The translations under genes and the position numbers were made by a program. Source: Sporisorium sorghi (Eukaryota > Basidiomycota > Ustilaginomycetes > Ustilaginales > Ustilaginaceae). From it: a stretch of 64,000 bases of DNA. Under the pieces are notes generated by a model. It searched no databases, was not told the DNA's origin, and saw only the letters and a list, made by a program, of their open reading frames with translations. Below are positions 10,670 through 21,540 of the stretch, in pieces. Location of the stretch: positions 1 through 64,000 of the forward strand of contig JALCCG010000049.1 in assembly GCA_023212695.1 (NCBI GenBank). The letters are read 5' to 3'. Position 1 is the stretch's first letter. Every line of letters starts with the position of its first letter.

Positions 10670-11428
10670 CCAGCTGTGATTGTGACCTTCACCCTGATGA
10701 AATCGATAGACCTGAGTCCAGTTGACGGACGATGACAATGGAGGATGTCGGATTTCGGGGACAAGAGGATTGGATTGAGAGCAACGAGGAAGATCGCCGT
10801 TGCGGGGTGAGAAGATGTGGAGATCAAGCTGTCGATGAAAGGGGTCCGTCGGTCTAGAGAGGTGGGTCAAAAGGCTGGCTTCAGCTCGAAGTCTGAGGTT
10901 GTCTTCAGGTGCAGAAGCGTTATTGGCGGGGTGCGAGTGCGGGGTCGAGTCGATACTAAAAGTACCTTCTTGCTGTTCTCGCAGTGTCGAAAGAGAGAAC
11001 AAGTCTGAGTTGAAGGTATGGGTTGAGAAGGATCGTCGGAAGAGGTGAACTGAAGCGATGGGCGATGCTCTCAGTCTGAGTCAAGATAAGTGACCGATGG
11101 ACCGAAAGAGAGAGAGAGAGAGTGAGTGAGTGAAAGCGCGAGGAAGAGGGAAGCAAACACGAAACAGGGTTCAAAGGGGGGCTCTCGCTCGCTCCACGAC
11201 GCCTGCACTGCACTGCAGAGACAGAGCCGCTCTGCTCAGCACCCAAATTCTCGCTCAGCCAATCGCAGCCTAAGTACCACCAGCACAAGCGGCGGACCGA
11301 GCGTGCGGGACATGCATCCACAGTCGCAAGCTGCTGAAGTACAGCACTTTGACTAGACAGCGAGGGGGCAAGGTCAGCATGTCGGCATGACAAGCGAGGT
11401 GGTCAGTGCTACTGCACCCACGCCTGCA

Positions 11429-11431
<3 letters not shown>

Positions 11432-11473
<42 letters not shown>

Positions 11474-11480
11474 CAGCAGC
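11432..11480. repeat. CAG trinucleotide microsatellite
   Basis: Thirteen CAG units followed by TAG and two more CAG units, in non-coding DNA between two divergent genes. Confidence 0.9.
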
Positions 11481-11644
11481 ACACTCGGGTGATCCTGCAC
11501 AACGCGAGCGCAGCAAAGCAGCAAGTGGGCGAGCTGCAAGGAGGCAAAAAGAGAGTCAAGAGCGAGAAATTTCTTTACAGTAATTTAGGTGCTTGTTTAG
11601 GACGTTCCGAAAGACGGTTAAGTTAAGCTCTCCCGTGACGCCTG

Positions 11645-11696
11645 AAAAAAATAAAAATAAAAATAAATAAATAAAATAAAATAAAATAAATAAAAT
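11645..11696. repeat. A/T-rich short tandem repeat
   Basis: About 50 bases of alternating AAAAAT, AAAT and AAAAT units, an AT island in otherwise GC-rich DNA. Confidence 0.85.
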
Positions 11697-12680
11697 TCCG
11701 GAGCTCGGCAAGGCGTCGTTACGAGCAAGCGAGTGAGCCAAACCCATCATCGAGCGAGTTGCTTCTCATCCAATGTCATGTCGAGGCGTGATGGCCAACT
11801 TCTCGAGGCGAGGCATGGCAGGAGACGCGAAAAGGATGAATGGCGGACGTGTGCTGGCGCCCAACACCGAGCTGCGCGCGACAATAGCCAGACCTGTGAG
11901 CGAAGCACTTGCTGTCATTCCAGCCGCAGAGTGCGAGCAGGATGAATCTCTCAAAGGGCAAGGAGAGAAGGCTTTGAAGAGTGGCAACGTGTTTGTTCAA
12001 GCAGAAGCTTTCATGCGCCTCTCTGCATGCTCAAGATCTTCTCGAGCGCCGAAAAGAAGAATGCGCATGCAGCCACCTGCAGCTCAAGCAGCAGCAACAA
12101 CCTTTGACCGACAGACCGATTCCGCTCGGAATTGATCTGCCGCAGGATCGACTTTGACGCCAAAGCAAGCCAGCCAACACGCCAGCCATACCCGCATCAT
12201 CGCATCGTCTCTCGGTCATGACTTTCAACAGGCACCAAGGTCCTCGTCTAAGCTCGTTCCCTTCATCTGAGCGTACCTGCTTGTCCAATCCACGCAAGGT
12301 TACCACCATTGGTCAGACTCAACGTTCAACATTCGTAAAGCCTGTTTGCATCGAAGTTTGTTGTGAATGTCAGGAGCGAGAAGCCCCGCAGAGCTTGTTT
12401 CGGTTGAAGAGAGACGGCCGTCTGTTAGATTTTATGGCCTTCCAGTCTGAAAATGTCACGCTGACAAATCCAAATTTTAAATCCGTCAAGGGTGCTTGAA
12501 CCTTGCGCGAGAGAAAAAAAAAAAAAAAAACAAAACAAAACAAGAACAGCTTCGACGGCAAGATCGCATCTCAGAGGCTAGCTCGGCTCTTCCTTCTCTC
12601 TTCTCCCACAACCTCATTCGAACCTTTCCTTTCGACGGCAAAGCCGATTGAGACAGCAGCTTCGAAAAGTGACTCGCATC

Positions 12681-15600
12681 ATGACATCTGCATCGGCAAC
12701 TCCCGAGCTCTCGCAGCCTTTGACGCTGCTGACGCATCCGTCGCTGGCTGCTGCCGACTTGGCTCGTCACGCGACGCTTCCAGCCACACCCTTTTCCACC
12801 ACAAAGATCGCGACCATCAGCGTCGGTGCAGCCTACAAGCTCTCTTCCGATACCAGGTTGCTGCGTCGGCTGAAGGGGACATTGCCCATCCTCGTTGCGG
12901 GTCACGCGCTCAACCTCGTCAATCCGCAAACGCAAACTCCCATTCAGAGTTTCACCCTCTCTTCGGCAGAGATCGCCTCTTGCGCTCCTTTGACTTTGCT
13001 TCGCTCCATCGGTGGAGGACGCTCGCTCCGCACCACGTATGTCGCCATCGAGTCGCACACTCGTGCAAAATCCGGTCGCGCTGCCGTCGTGGCTACGCAT
13101 CAACTCTGCGCTTTTGTCGAGGAAATCTCACCAAAGGGCAAGGAGAGCGCTGAGGTTCCGGCCAAGAAGGAGTTGCTCTCCGTCTCCAAGCCAATTCGTC
13201 TCATCCACGCTCTCGGCGACGGTCGTCTCGTTCTGACGCATAACGACGACAGTCTCACCGTCGTGGCTTCCTCGGCCGTCACGCACGACGACCAGGCCTC
13301 TGTTCAGGCTTCCGCCTCTTCCTTGCACGTCGTCGATACCGTCGATGCCACCCGACCGCTCAGCCAGCCTCGGTGCCACTTTTACGCCAATCTGCTCGAT
13401 CCTGCTTCGGCAAAGAGCCTCATCTCGGGCAGCTCTAGGATCGAAGAAGCAGCTCTCGTCGGCTTGCGTGTGGCCGTCACTGCAGACACCAAGGCCTCCA
13501 CCACTTCAGCAAACGGGGGAGACGACGCTAGCAAAAAGCCCAAACGTTCCAAGCGTTCCAAGAAGAACATCAACAAAGGCGACGACGACGATGCTCAAGC
13601 CACCGACAACACGCTGTCTGCAGCGCAGCCTGCATCTGGTCCGCTCACACTCGGGCTCACCGCCTTCGTCAAGAGCTTCGATGGCGCCCCCGAATCGTCC
13701 ATCGCCTCGGTCAAGCTTGGTAACGTGCGGGTTCCCGGCATCGCTCAAGCAAGACAGGTCCTCGACGTTCAGTTGCACCCTGACGGCCGACTTGTCGTCC
13801 TTGGCTTCGATGGCTCTCTCACCTCGATGAGCCTCACGGTCTCCCCCAACGGCGAACCTCGTCTCGGCAACGTCGGCACCAGCATCTTGCACGCCTTGGC
13901 GCAAGCAAGTTGGCGTCCTTCTTCGTCTTGCACCGCTTCGCCTGCCTGCTGCTTGCTCCTCAGCCGAGACCATGCCCTTGTGGTCGGTGTCACACAGGCG
14001 ACCCCAGCCACTGCCGACAAGGAGCGTGTGGTGGCCCTCATCATCGACCTCGAGCTCAACGCTGTGCTCAAGCAGATCGATTGGGCGGTGCCTCTTGTTC
14101 CCGCGTCCAGCGTCGCTGCATCCTCGGCCGGCTTGCTTCAGCGCATGACCACCATCTCGGCATCGCGCATTGCTGGCTCCACCAGCATCATCACCATGGG
14201 CCCGCCCACCGTCGCCTCTCGTAGTTCCAGCTCGCCAGACAAGGCCGAGGCCCTCGAGCAGCTCCATCAGCGAAAGATTTGCGTGCTCTCGGTGCCATTT
14301 GTCGTTCCTGAATCGAGCGTGCTTCGTGATGCTCTGGGCAAAGGCGAGCTCACAGCTCGATGGATTCGCACGGCGGACGACCAGCTCGCCGAGGCCGTCA
14401 AGGGAGACTCGGAATCGGATGCGAGCCGAACAGAGCTGCTCGAGCAGATCAAGGAGCTAGCTCAGAGCAGTGGCAAGGTCGGGAACAAGGGCCTCGAGAT
14501 CGACTCGCTTCTCTCCGCTTGGATCGATGCCGCCACGGCAGACGGTCGCATGCTCGAGACTGTCCCCGCGCACGAAGCCGACAGCGCGTTGTTTGGTGAG
14601 CTGCTCGACCTTGTTCTCCCCGTTCCTTCCCACCGCAGCAGCAGCGGCAGCAAGGGTAAGACCAACGGTACAGCCGTCCCTGCCTTGCTGCCATCGGCTG
14701 CTCTGCTCACTCTGCTCAAGCACCCGCGCGTCCACCCGTCCATCTTTGCGACGCTGAAGCCTTCTACCGCCGCTGCAGCGCCTGCACGCAGCGTGTCGGT
14801 GCAGGCGAATGGAAGCAACCTCGCCGAATTCTGGTCGAGGTTGGGAGCATGGAACGACGCGCAGCTGGTGCGTGCCGCTCTCAAGCGCGTGCCCGACATT
14901 GGCGAAGACACTTTCGCATCGCTGTTGCTTTCTGCGCTGCGAGGTCTGCTTCAGCGTCAACGCGCCGGCAAAGCGGGTAGCGCCAGAGCCGCACGAATGT
15001 ACATGGCGCTGTTGGCGGAGCTGGTGCAGCTGCGCGTGTCGAGGCCGGCGCTGCGTAGCGCACTCAAGGCGCAGCTTCGGGACGACGTGGATCAGGTCAT
15101 GGCGCTGCTGCGGCTGTGCAACGCGTGGCTGAGCCAGACGATCCAGCTGCCCTTCTCGGGCGACGAGGATGAGGACAACAACAAGAAAGCAGGCGCGGAT
15201 GAGTTTGCAACGACGGCGACGGGCCAAGCCAAAGCTCCGGACGCCGAGGCCGTAATGGCGCTGGCCAACGATGTGCTGGATACGTTTTTCCCGCTGCTGC
15301 TGGCGACGCCGCGCTCGCATGCTACGGTGCAGTCGCTCTCTCGCACTATTGCGCGCTACCTGCAGCTGATGTCGACGCTGCGTCTGCTCAACGCACCGCT
15401 CTCGGCGTTTGCCAAGTTGCAGCAGGAGAACAACTTGCTCGCCTTGAATGCCGCAGCCACCGGCAAGAACAGCAGGACTCCTGCAACCGGCGGCATCGGC
15501 GGCACTAAGCTGTCGTCGAGCGGTGCGGCTGTCTCGGCAGGTAACGTCAAGGTGAGCGTAAACAACAAGGCGGCGGCGGCGGCGGCGGCGGCGGCGCGCC

Positions 15601-15725
15601 GAGAAATGGGCGGTGGACTGGGACTCAAGCTGGGCACGCAGGGCGAGGCCAAGACGCGACGTGTGCAGCTGCTCGAGCAGAGCATGCTGGTGGGCGCGTA
15701 CAGCTTTGAGCGTCTCGAGATCTAG
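12681..15725 (+). CDS. UTP8/NOL11-like ribosome biogenesis protein (putative)
   Basis: This 1014-residue soluble protein has an N-terminal half with short beta-strand-like repeats, consistent with a WD-type propeller, interrupted by a Lys/Asp-rich linker near residues 275-310. Its C-terminal half is helical. The C-terminal pattern (an Asp-Thr-Phe-Phe motif, then Leu-rich heptads near residues 860-920) resembles the C-terminal region of the UTP8/NOL11 family, subunits of the UTP-A (t-UTP) complex for pre-18S rRNA transcription and processing. That match is from pattern memory and is tentative. The start at 12681 is the first ATG in good context; the frame 33 bases upstream begins with a non-ATG codon. 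A poly-Ala/Lys stretch sits near the C-terminus. No intron is needed. If it is not UTP8, it is a conserved hypothetical. Confidence 0.5.
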   Translation: MTSASATPELSQPLTLLTHPSLAAADLARHATLPATPFSTTKIATISVGAAYKLSSDTRLLRRLKGTLPILVAGHALNLVNPQTQTPIQSFTLSSAEIASCAPLTLLRSIGGGRSLRTTYVAIESHTRAKSGRAAVVATHQLCAFVEEISPKGKESAEVPAKKELLSVSKPIRLIHALGDGRLVLTHNDDSLTVVASSAVTHDDQASVQASASSLHVVDTVDATRPLSQPRCHFYANLLDPASAKSLISGSSRIEEAALVGLRVAVTADTKASTTSANGGDDASKKPKRSKRSKKNINKGDDDDAQATDNTLSAAQPASGPLTLGLTAFVKSFDGAPESSIASVKLGNVRVPGIAQARQVLDVQLHPDGRLVVLGFDGSLTSMSLTVSPNGEPRLGNVGTSILHALAQASWRPSSSCTASPACCLLLSRDHALVVGVTQATPATADKERVVALIIDLELNAVLKQIDWAVPLVPASSVAASSAGLLQRMTTISASRIAGSTSIITMGPPTVASRSSSSPDKAEALEQLHQRKICVLSVPFVVPESSVLRDALGKGELTARWIRTADDQLAEAVKGDSESDASRTELLEQIKELAQSSGKVGNKGLEIDSLLSAWIDAATADGRMLETVPAHEADSALFGELLDLVLPVPSHRSSSGSKGKTNGTAVPALLPSAALLTLLKHPRVHPSIFATLKPSTAAAAPARSVSVQANGSNLAEFWSRLGAWNDAQLVRAALKRVPDIGEDTFASLLLSALRGLLQRQRAGKAGSARAARMYMALLAELVQLRVSRPALRSALKAQLRDDVDQVMALLRLCNAWLSQTIQLPFSGDEDEDNNKKAGADEFATTATGQAKAPDAEAVMALANDVLDTFFPLLLATPRSHATVQSLSRTIARYLQLMSTLRLLNAPLSAFAKLQQENNLLALNAAATGKNSRTPATGGIGGTKLSSSGAAVSAGNVKVSVNNKAAAAAAAAARREMGGGLGLKLGTQGEAKTRRVQLLEQSMLVGAYSFERLEI

Positions 15726-16061
15726 AACAGCGACACTCTTGATGTTTCTCTGAGTGCTGATCGATTGGAATGCAAATCAGTCACCCGAACCAGGTGTCTG
15801 CTGCGAGTTGAGGCTGGAGAGAAGCGCTTTGCGAGGCTGATATCGGATCGGCGATATGAGTGGCTGCCATCAGCGATTAGGGTTGCGGGGAATGGACGCC
15901 CAAAAAGCCAAGACTTTTCCATGGCCGCACGTGCGGTCGGCAGAGGATCATGATTGGCGACCACCCAACGACCTCGACCAGCCCAAGCTGGGCGGTTCCC
16001 GGACGATGACGATGCGAGCCAAGCCTTTCTGCCAAGACTTTTTTTGGCGTTTAAGAAGAAG

Positions 16062-16118
16062 AAAAAAAAAAAAAAAAAAAATGGATAAAAATTCCCGTCT
16101 TTTTTTTTTTTTTTTTTT
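16062..16118. repeat. Poly-A/poly-T inverted pair
   Basis: A20 (16062-16081), an 18-base spacer, then T19 (16100-16118). The two arms can pair perfectly and form a long A-T hairpin in single-stranded DNA or RNA. Confidence 0.85.
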
Positions 16119-17301
16119 GGAGAAGCACAGCCTCGATTCGAGAGAACCTTTCTTACGAACGAGTGGCTCTAAGAGCAGTGCGGAGGTCTTGCTTCCGTCC
16201 GAACGAAGCCGGTCGTTGCACTTGAGATGCTGCTACGACACCATCTTGCAATCTCGACCAGCTCGAGCAGGTAAGAGGCGAGTGCATGAGTGTCGGTCGT
16301 ACTGTCAAGAGTGGGCGCTACAGGAGGAGGAAGCAGCGAGCTGGTGAAAATGTGTCGCACCAAGACTCGCACGTGGGCAACCAGCAGCAGCAAGATTTCA
16401 CCGAGGCAGACGATAGAGTCGTGGCTCGTAGAAAGTAGTTGCCGGAATGTCGTCTATCGAGAGTCGAGGGCGGGCGCTGGCGAGGAATGGTCGTCGATTC
16501 TGTGTTGGCTTTGCGTTGCGCTGCTGTTCGACGGAAAGAAAAAAAAAAAAAAAAAAAAAAAAAAAACTGTCCGAAAATAGCCTCAAATCATCAAGTCGCC
16601 ACCAGCTGCTGCTGCTGCTGCTGTCTCTCCGCACGAAAGGGTCTTTCGCTGCAGCTTGCAGAGGGCGTGGCAGTGAAAATGCGAGGGGAAGTCGGTCTTG
16701 GCATGCATGGTTTATCGAAGGAAAAGGAAAAAAAGAACAAGTCGCTTTGTGTCTGTCTCAGTCTCTGGCACAGCCTGCCGCTTAAAAAAAAGGGGGGGGG
16801 GAAAAAAAAAAAGCGAATTTGTATTTTGAGTTGACAGAGGAGAAAGAGAGAAAGCCATTTTGAACTGCATTGATGCGGTGTTGAGGACGCCGCAATGTCG
16901 ACTTGCTTTGCTTTTGCTTGCTCATCATTTCGCAACGCTTTCTTGAGTGCATCGGTCTGCTGCTGCTGTTGTTCACCAAAGATCCAGACTCCGCCCTGTT
17001 TGACGGCTTGGCATTTCGCGTTCTCGACAAGGCTCCAGCAACTTTTCTTTTTTTTTTTTTTTTTTTGGCCTGATTCAGCAGCAGCAGCGCCTCAAAATTC
17101 ATTCCGTCTCGGATTGCACGTTCCTCCTGCTGCTGCTGCTTTTTTGTCACGCGGGCCGGCCTCTTTTCGCGCGCAATTGATGCTGAGCAGCTCTGCTTTA
17201 CCTCACCTTGATCTTGACCTTGACCGTGAGAGTCTGTTGCGCCTCATCATCCTTTGGCTTGAGTCGAGCTCGACTCGGGATCGTCTTCCATCGCAAAAGA
17301 G

Positions 17302-17308
17302 TATATAG
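17302..17308 (+). promoter_or_regulatory. TATA-like box upstream of the Ca2+-ATPase gene
   Basis: TATATAG, 309 bases before the ATG at 17617, followed by a pyrimidine-rich leader. Assigned by position only. Confidence 0.4.
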
Positions 17309-17616
17309 TCGCCTGATCGCAAAGTTTCCTTCTGTTCACTACCTTCATCCCTCTTCCCTTTGACATTCTCTCGCCACTGCGCTTGTCTCTGCCCCGAGCG
17401 GAGCAAGCATTCTTCCACCTCAAGCTTTCTGCATCGTTCTTCCCTTTCACCACGGAACATGGCCAACTGAATCGATTATTCCATCACCTTCTTTCCACAC
17501 GCTCATCAGAGCTTCATTTCGACCGGAAAACGGCCAAGACAGAGCTTGCCACGAAAAAAAGCACCCTCCTGTCTATCAAGCGCATACACTCTCCCGTTCC
17601 TGCACCTTCACATCAA

Positions 17617-20600
17617 ATGTCGACCATCACTGAAAAGCAGCCCGACTCGTCTGTCGCGGCACCAGAGCAAGACGAGGTGGCTCCCACTGGCTTCTTTGGC
17701 GGCCTCAAGCACAAGTTCAAGGGCGTCACCCGATCCGGTCGTCGTGAGGCCCAGGCAAAGGCGCTCGCAGCTGAGCTCGAGCGTCAGCGCAATGTCGACC
17801 CTCGTCCCTTCCCCTTCCGTCCCATCGAGCTCGCCGACCTGCTCGACCCCAAGAGCGTAGAAAAGCTGCGCGACATGGGCGGTGTCAAGGGCCTCCTCGC
17901 CTCTCTCGGCACCGACGAGCACCGCGGCCTCGATCTCGGCGGCACCAAGACTATCGAGGCTGGCGCCGGCACTCACGACATCGAAAGCGCTCCTGCAACA
18001 ACCGGAGCTGAAAAGAGTCGCGACGCCAACTTTGTCGATGCCACCCAGGAGGACCGCGTCCGTGTCTACGGCAACAACGTCCTCCCCGAACGCAAGTCCA
18101 ACAGTCTCCTCCTCCTCATGTGGCTCGCCCTCCAGGACAAGATCCTCATCCTGCTCTGCATCGCTGCCGTCGTCTCTCTGGCTCTCGGTATCTACACCAG
18201 CACGCTGCCTCCCGAACGGGTTGCTTGCGTCGTCAATGGCGTCGAGACGCTCTGCGATTCCGTCCACATTGACTGGGTCGAGGGTCTTGCCATTCTCATT
18301 GCCATCATCATTGTCGATCTCGTCGGTTCCGTCAACGACTACCAGAAGGAGCGCCAGTTCAAGAAGCTCAACGCCAAAAAGGAACAGCGCGACGTCAAGG
18401 TCCTCCGTCAAGGAAAGCCCGCCCTCATGTCCGTTTACGATGTTGTCGTTGGTGACATTCTCCAGCTCGAGCCCGGTGAGATTGTTCCCTGCGACGGTGT
18501 CTTCCTCCGCGGTCACAACGTCAAGTGCGACGAGTCGGGCGCTACGGGCGAGTCCGACATGATTCGCAAGGTCACCTACGACGAGTGCATCGCCGACCTC
18601 GAGGAGGCACGCCGCAACAACGAGAAGCCCAAGAACCGCGACTGCTTCCTCATCTCGGGCTCCAAGGTGCTCGAGGGTGTTGGCGAGTATGTTGTCATTG
18701 CCGTCGGCCCCACCAGTTTCAACGGCAAGCTCATGCTCTCGCTCCGCAGCGATGCCGAGGACACGCCTCTGCAGTCCAAGCTGAACCGTCTCGCCGATCT
18801 GATCGCCTGGCTCGGTTCCACTGCCGGTATCGTCCTGTTCACTGCGCTCATGATCCGATTCTTTGTCCACCTCGCTCAGGAGCCCAACCGCTCGTCCAAC
18901 GACAAGGCGCAGGACTTCATCAACATTCTCATCATCGCCGTCACCGTCGTGGTCGTTGCTGTGCCCGAAGGTCTGCCTCTTGCCGTCACCCTGGCTCTTG
19001 CATTCGCCACCAAGCGCATGACCAACATGAACCTGCTCGTGCGTCTGCTCGGCGCCTGCGAGACCATGGCCAACGCCAGCGTCGTCTGCACCGACAAGAC
19101 CGGCACCCTCACGCAGAACGAAATGAGCGTCGTTGCTGGTAGCATCGGTGTCAACTTCAAGTTTGCCGACCGCCTCGAGGCCAACCGCAAGCGTGTCGAG
19201 ACCGAGCACGACGCCGCCTCTGCTTCTCAGACGCGCATCGTCGAGCAAGGCGAACTCAACCAGTCGATCAGCACTCCCCTCCAGAAGCTCCTCAACGACA
19301 GCATCGCCATCAACTCGACCGCCTTCGAGGAGGCCGAGGCGGACGGCGATGCCAAGGACGACGTCGCCAACCCCGTCGTCGCTGTCAAGGAGCACGGTCT
19401 CTCGGGTCTGTTCAAGTGGAAGTCGAGCAAGAAGGCCGCCGTTGAGGAAAAGAAGAAGGACGTCGGCTTTGTCGGCTCCAAGACCGAGACGGCGCTGCTC
19501 AAGATGGCCAAGGAGCTCCAGTGGGAAGACTACCGCGCTTCGCGAGAGCGAGCCGAGGTGGTGCAGATGATCCCCTTTAGCTCGGAGCGCAAGGCCATGG
19601 GTGTCGTTGTCAAACGCCCCGAGGGTGGTTTCCGCATTTACCTCAAGGGTGCCAGTGAGGTGCTCACGCGTCTCTGCACTCGTCACGTCGAGGTCACGGG
19701 CACCGACACGGACGACATTCAGATTGAGCAGCTCGACGCTGCCAAGCTTGAGAAAGTCAACTCGACCATCACCGGATTCGCCAACCAGACGCTCCGAACG
19801 CTCGCCCTCGTCTACCGTGATATCGAATCGTTCCCCCCAAAGGATGCCAAGATCGACGAGTCGGGCGAGGTCGAGTACTCGTCGCTCGCTCAGGATCTTA
19901 CTCTGGTTGCCATTGCTGCTATCGAGGACCCTCTGCGACCTGGTGTCACCGAGGCCGTGGAGGCGTGCCGACGTGCCGGTGTGCAGGTCAAGATGTGCAC
20001 GGGTGACAACGTTCTCACTGCCAAGTCGATTGCTACGCAGTGTGGCATCTACACGCCCGGTGGTATCGTCATGGAAGGACCCGTGTTCCGCAAGCTCAGC
20101 CGCACCGACATGATGGAGGTGGTCCCCAAGCTGCAGGTGCTGGCTCGCTCCTCGCCCGAAGACAAGAAGATCCTCGTCGAGACGCTCAAGAGCCTCGGTG
20201 AGGTGGTCGGTGTGACGGGTGACGGTACCAACGACGGACCTGCGCTCAAGACGGCCAATGTCGGTTTCTCGATGGGTATCGCCGGTACCGAGGTGGCCAA
20301 GGAGGCCTCGGACATTATTCTCATGGACGACAACTTTGCATCGATCGTCAGCGCCATCATGTGGGGCCGCTGTGTCAACGACGCCGTGCGCAAGTTCTTG
20401 CAGTTCCAGCTCTCGGTCAACATTTCGGCGGTGATCGTCACGTTTGTCACGGCGGTGGCGTCCGAGGAGGGCACGTCGGCGCTCAAGGCTGTGCAGCTGC
20501 TGTGGATCAACCTGATCATGGACACGCTCGCGGCTCTTGCGCTCGCCACGGATCCTGCTACGCCCGACCTGCTCGACCGCAAGCCGGACCGTCGCAGTGC

Positions 20601-21540
20601 GCCGCTCATCTCGACCGACATGTGGAAGATGATTGTGGGCCAGTCGATCTACCAGTTTGCGGTGATTTTGGTGCTCAACTTTGCCGGCAAGTCGATTCTC
20701 AACATGGCGACGGGCACGCCGTACGAGGTCGAACGCAGCGACACGGAGCTGTCGGCGATTGTGTTCAACACGTTCGTGTGGTGCCAGCTGTTCAACCAGG
20801 TCAACTCGCGCTCGTTGACGCGCAAGCTCAACATCTTCAGCAACCTGCACAAGAACCCGTGGTTCCTGGGCATCCTGGCGATCGAGATTGGCTTCCAGGT
20901 GCTCATCATGTTTGTCGGCGGTGCGGCGTTCTCGGTGATCCGTCTTACGGGACGCGACTGGGCCGTGTCGATCGTGATTGGTGCGCTGTCGTGGCCGCTG
21001 GCGGTGTTGATCCGTCTGCTGCCGACGCAGCCGATCGAGAACCTGCTGATCAAGTACAAGCTCATGGCGGACCCCAACGCGCTGCCGCCTCCGGTCAGCG
21101 AGACGGGCTCGGAGGACGGCAAGGGTGTGCGTGCCCGCACGTTCTCGGAATGGCTCCCCGCCGTCGGACAGGTGGGCGAGCAGCTCAACTCGTTCCGCAG
21201 CATCCGCGGTGGGCGCATCCGTGCCACGCCGCGCATCTACGAGTCGCGCTCGCGCCAGCTCAAGTCGGCCAACTTCCACCACCAGAGCATCCTCGCCATG
21301 GTTCCTGGATTCGTCGTCGCGAGCATCGGCGGCAACTGGCGCTCTGCTTCGGATACCGGCAGCGAGGACAAGGAGGGCAAGTCCAAGGCCGGCCAGCAAC
21401 AGCAGCAGCAGCAGATGCCGAGCGAACCACCGGTGGATACGGTGCGGCTGTTCAAGGACGGCGCTATCACATTCCACCCTGAAACCAAGGACGACGACGA
21501 TCTGCTCAGGAGGCTCAAGAGCGGTGCCTCGTCGCTTTGA
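17617..21540 (+). CDS. PMC1: P-type Ca2+-ATPase, PMCA type (vacuolar Pmc1-like)
   Basis: This 1307-residue P2B-type ATPase pumps Ca2+ out of the cytosol, in fungi usually into the vacuole. The ion-binding M4 motif PEGLPLAVTLA starts near residue 450. The phosphorylation motif DKTGTLTQNE has its Asp at residue 493. A TGES actuator motif is present upstream. The nucleotide-binding KGAS motif lies near residue 680, and the hinge GDGTNDGPAL starts at residue 869. About ten membrane segments and a Lys/Arg-rich C-terminal tail with a Gln6 run follow. The start at 17617 is chosen because the 78 in-frame codons upstream look like leader. An acidic/Lys-rich insert of about 90 residues follows the phosphorylation domain. 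GPI13 follows on the same strand after 433 bases. The identity is secure; vacuolar location is inferred. Confidence 0.94.
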   Translation: MSTITEKQPDSSVAAPEQDEVAPTGFFGGLKHKFKGVTRSGRREAQAKALAAELERQRNVDPRPFPFRPIELADLLDPKSVEKLRDMGGVKGLLASLGTDEHRGLDLGGTKTIEAGAGTHDIESAPATTGAEKSRDANFVDATQEDRVRVYGNNVLPERKSNSLLLLMWLALQDKILILLCIAAVVSLALGIYTSTLPPERVACVVNGVETLCDSVHIDWVEGLAILIAIIIVDLVGSVNDYQKERQFKKLNAKKEQRDVKVLRQGKPALMSVYDVVVGDILQLEPGEIVPCDGVFLRGHNVKCDESGATGESDMIRKVTYDECIADLEEARRNNEKPKNRDCFLISGSKVLEGVGEYVVIAVGPTSFNGKLMLSLRSDAEDTPLQSKLNRLADLIAWLGSTAGIVLFTALMIRFFVHLAQEPNRSSNDKAQDFINILIIAVTVVVVAVPEGLPLAVTLALAFATKRMTNMNLLVRLLGACETMANASVVCTDKTGTLTQNEMSVVAGSIGVNFKFADRLEANRKRVETEHDAASASQTRIVEQGELNQSISTPLQKLLNDSIAINSTAFEEAEADGDAKDDVANPVVAVKEHGLSGLFKWKSSKKAAVEEKKKDVGFVGSKTETALLKMAKELQWEDYRASRERAEVVQMIPFSSERKAMGVVVKRPEGGFRIYLKGASEVLTRLCTRHVEVTGTDTDDIQIEQLDAAKLEKVNSTITGFANQTLRTLALVYRDIESFPPKDAKIDESGEVEYSSLAQDLTLVAIAAIEDPLRPGVTEAVEACRRAGVQVKMCTGDNVLTAKSIATQCGIYTPGGIVMEGPVFRKLSRTDMMEVVPKLQVLARSSPEDKKILVETLKSLGEVVGVTGDGTNDGPALKTANVGFSMGIAGTEVAKEASDIILMDDNFASIVSAIMWGRCVNDAVRKFLQFQLSVNISAVIVTFVTAVASEEGTSALKAVQLLWINLIMDTLAALALATDPATPDLLDRKPDRRSAPLISTDMWKMIVGQSIYQFAVILVLNFAGKSILNMATGTPYEVERSDTELSAIVFNTFVWCQLFNQVNSRSLTRKLNIFSNLHKNPWFLGILAIEIGFQVLIMFVGGAAFSVIRLTGRDWAVSIVIGALSWPLAVLIRLLPTQPIENLLIKYKLMADPNALPPPVSETGSEDGKGVRARTFSEWLPAVGQVGEQLNSFRSIRGGRIRATPRIYESRSRQLKSANFHHQSILAMVPGFVVASIGGNWRSASDTGSEDKEGKSKAGQQQQQQQMPSEPPVDTVRLFKDGAITFHPETKDDDDLLRRLKSGASSL

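Larger units (their letters stand above)
9951..12680. other. 2.7 kb divergent intergenic region with gap and simple repeats
   Basis: The region lies between two divergent genes and has no supportable ORF. It holds an 18-G run (10486-10503), an assembly gap (10550-10559), a second G-rich tract (10618-10669), an AG/GTGA repeat near 11107-11134, a CAG repeat (11432-11480), an A/T-rich AAATA-type repeat (11645-11696) and a 17-A tract (12514-12530). The 120-codon frame at 11773-12135 has no features of a protein gene. Confidence 0.6.
15726..17616. other. 1.9 kb intergenic region upstream of the Ca2+-ATPase gene
   Basis: No gene is supported. The region is rich in homopolymers: A20 at 16062-16081 with T19 at 16100-16118 (an inverted pair), A28 at 16539-16566, an A8-G10-A11 block near 16784-16812, and T19 at 17048-17066. 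A TATA-like TATATAG at 17302-17308 is 309 bases before the ATG at 17617. The 78 in-frame codons upstream of that ATG have no family support and are probably leader. Confidence 0.6.

Noticed and set aside
11773..12135. 120-codon ORF in the divergent intergenic region
   Set aside because: Low support: no domain, no signal peptide, and several overlapping frames are open here.
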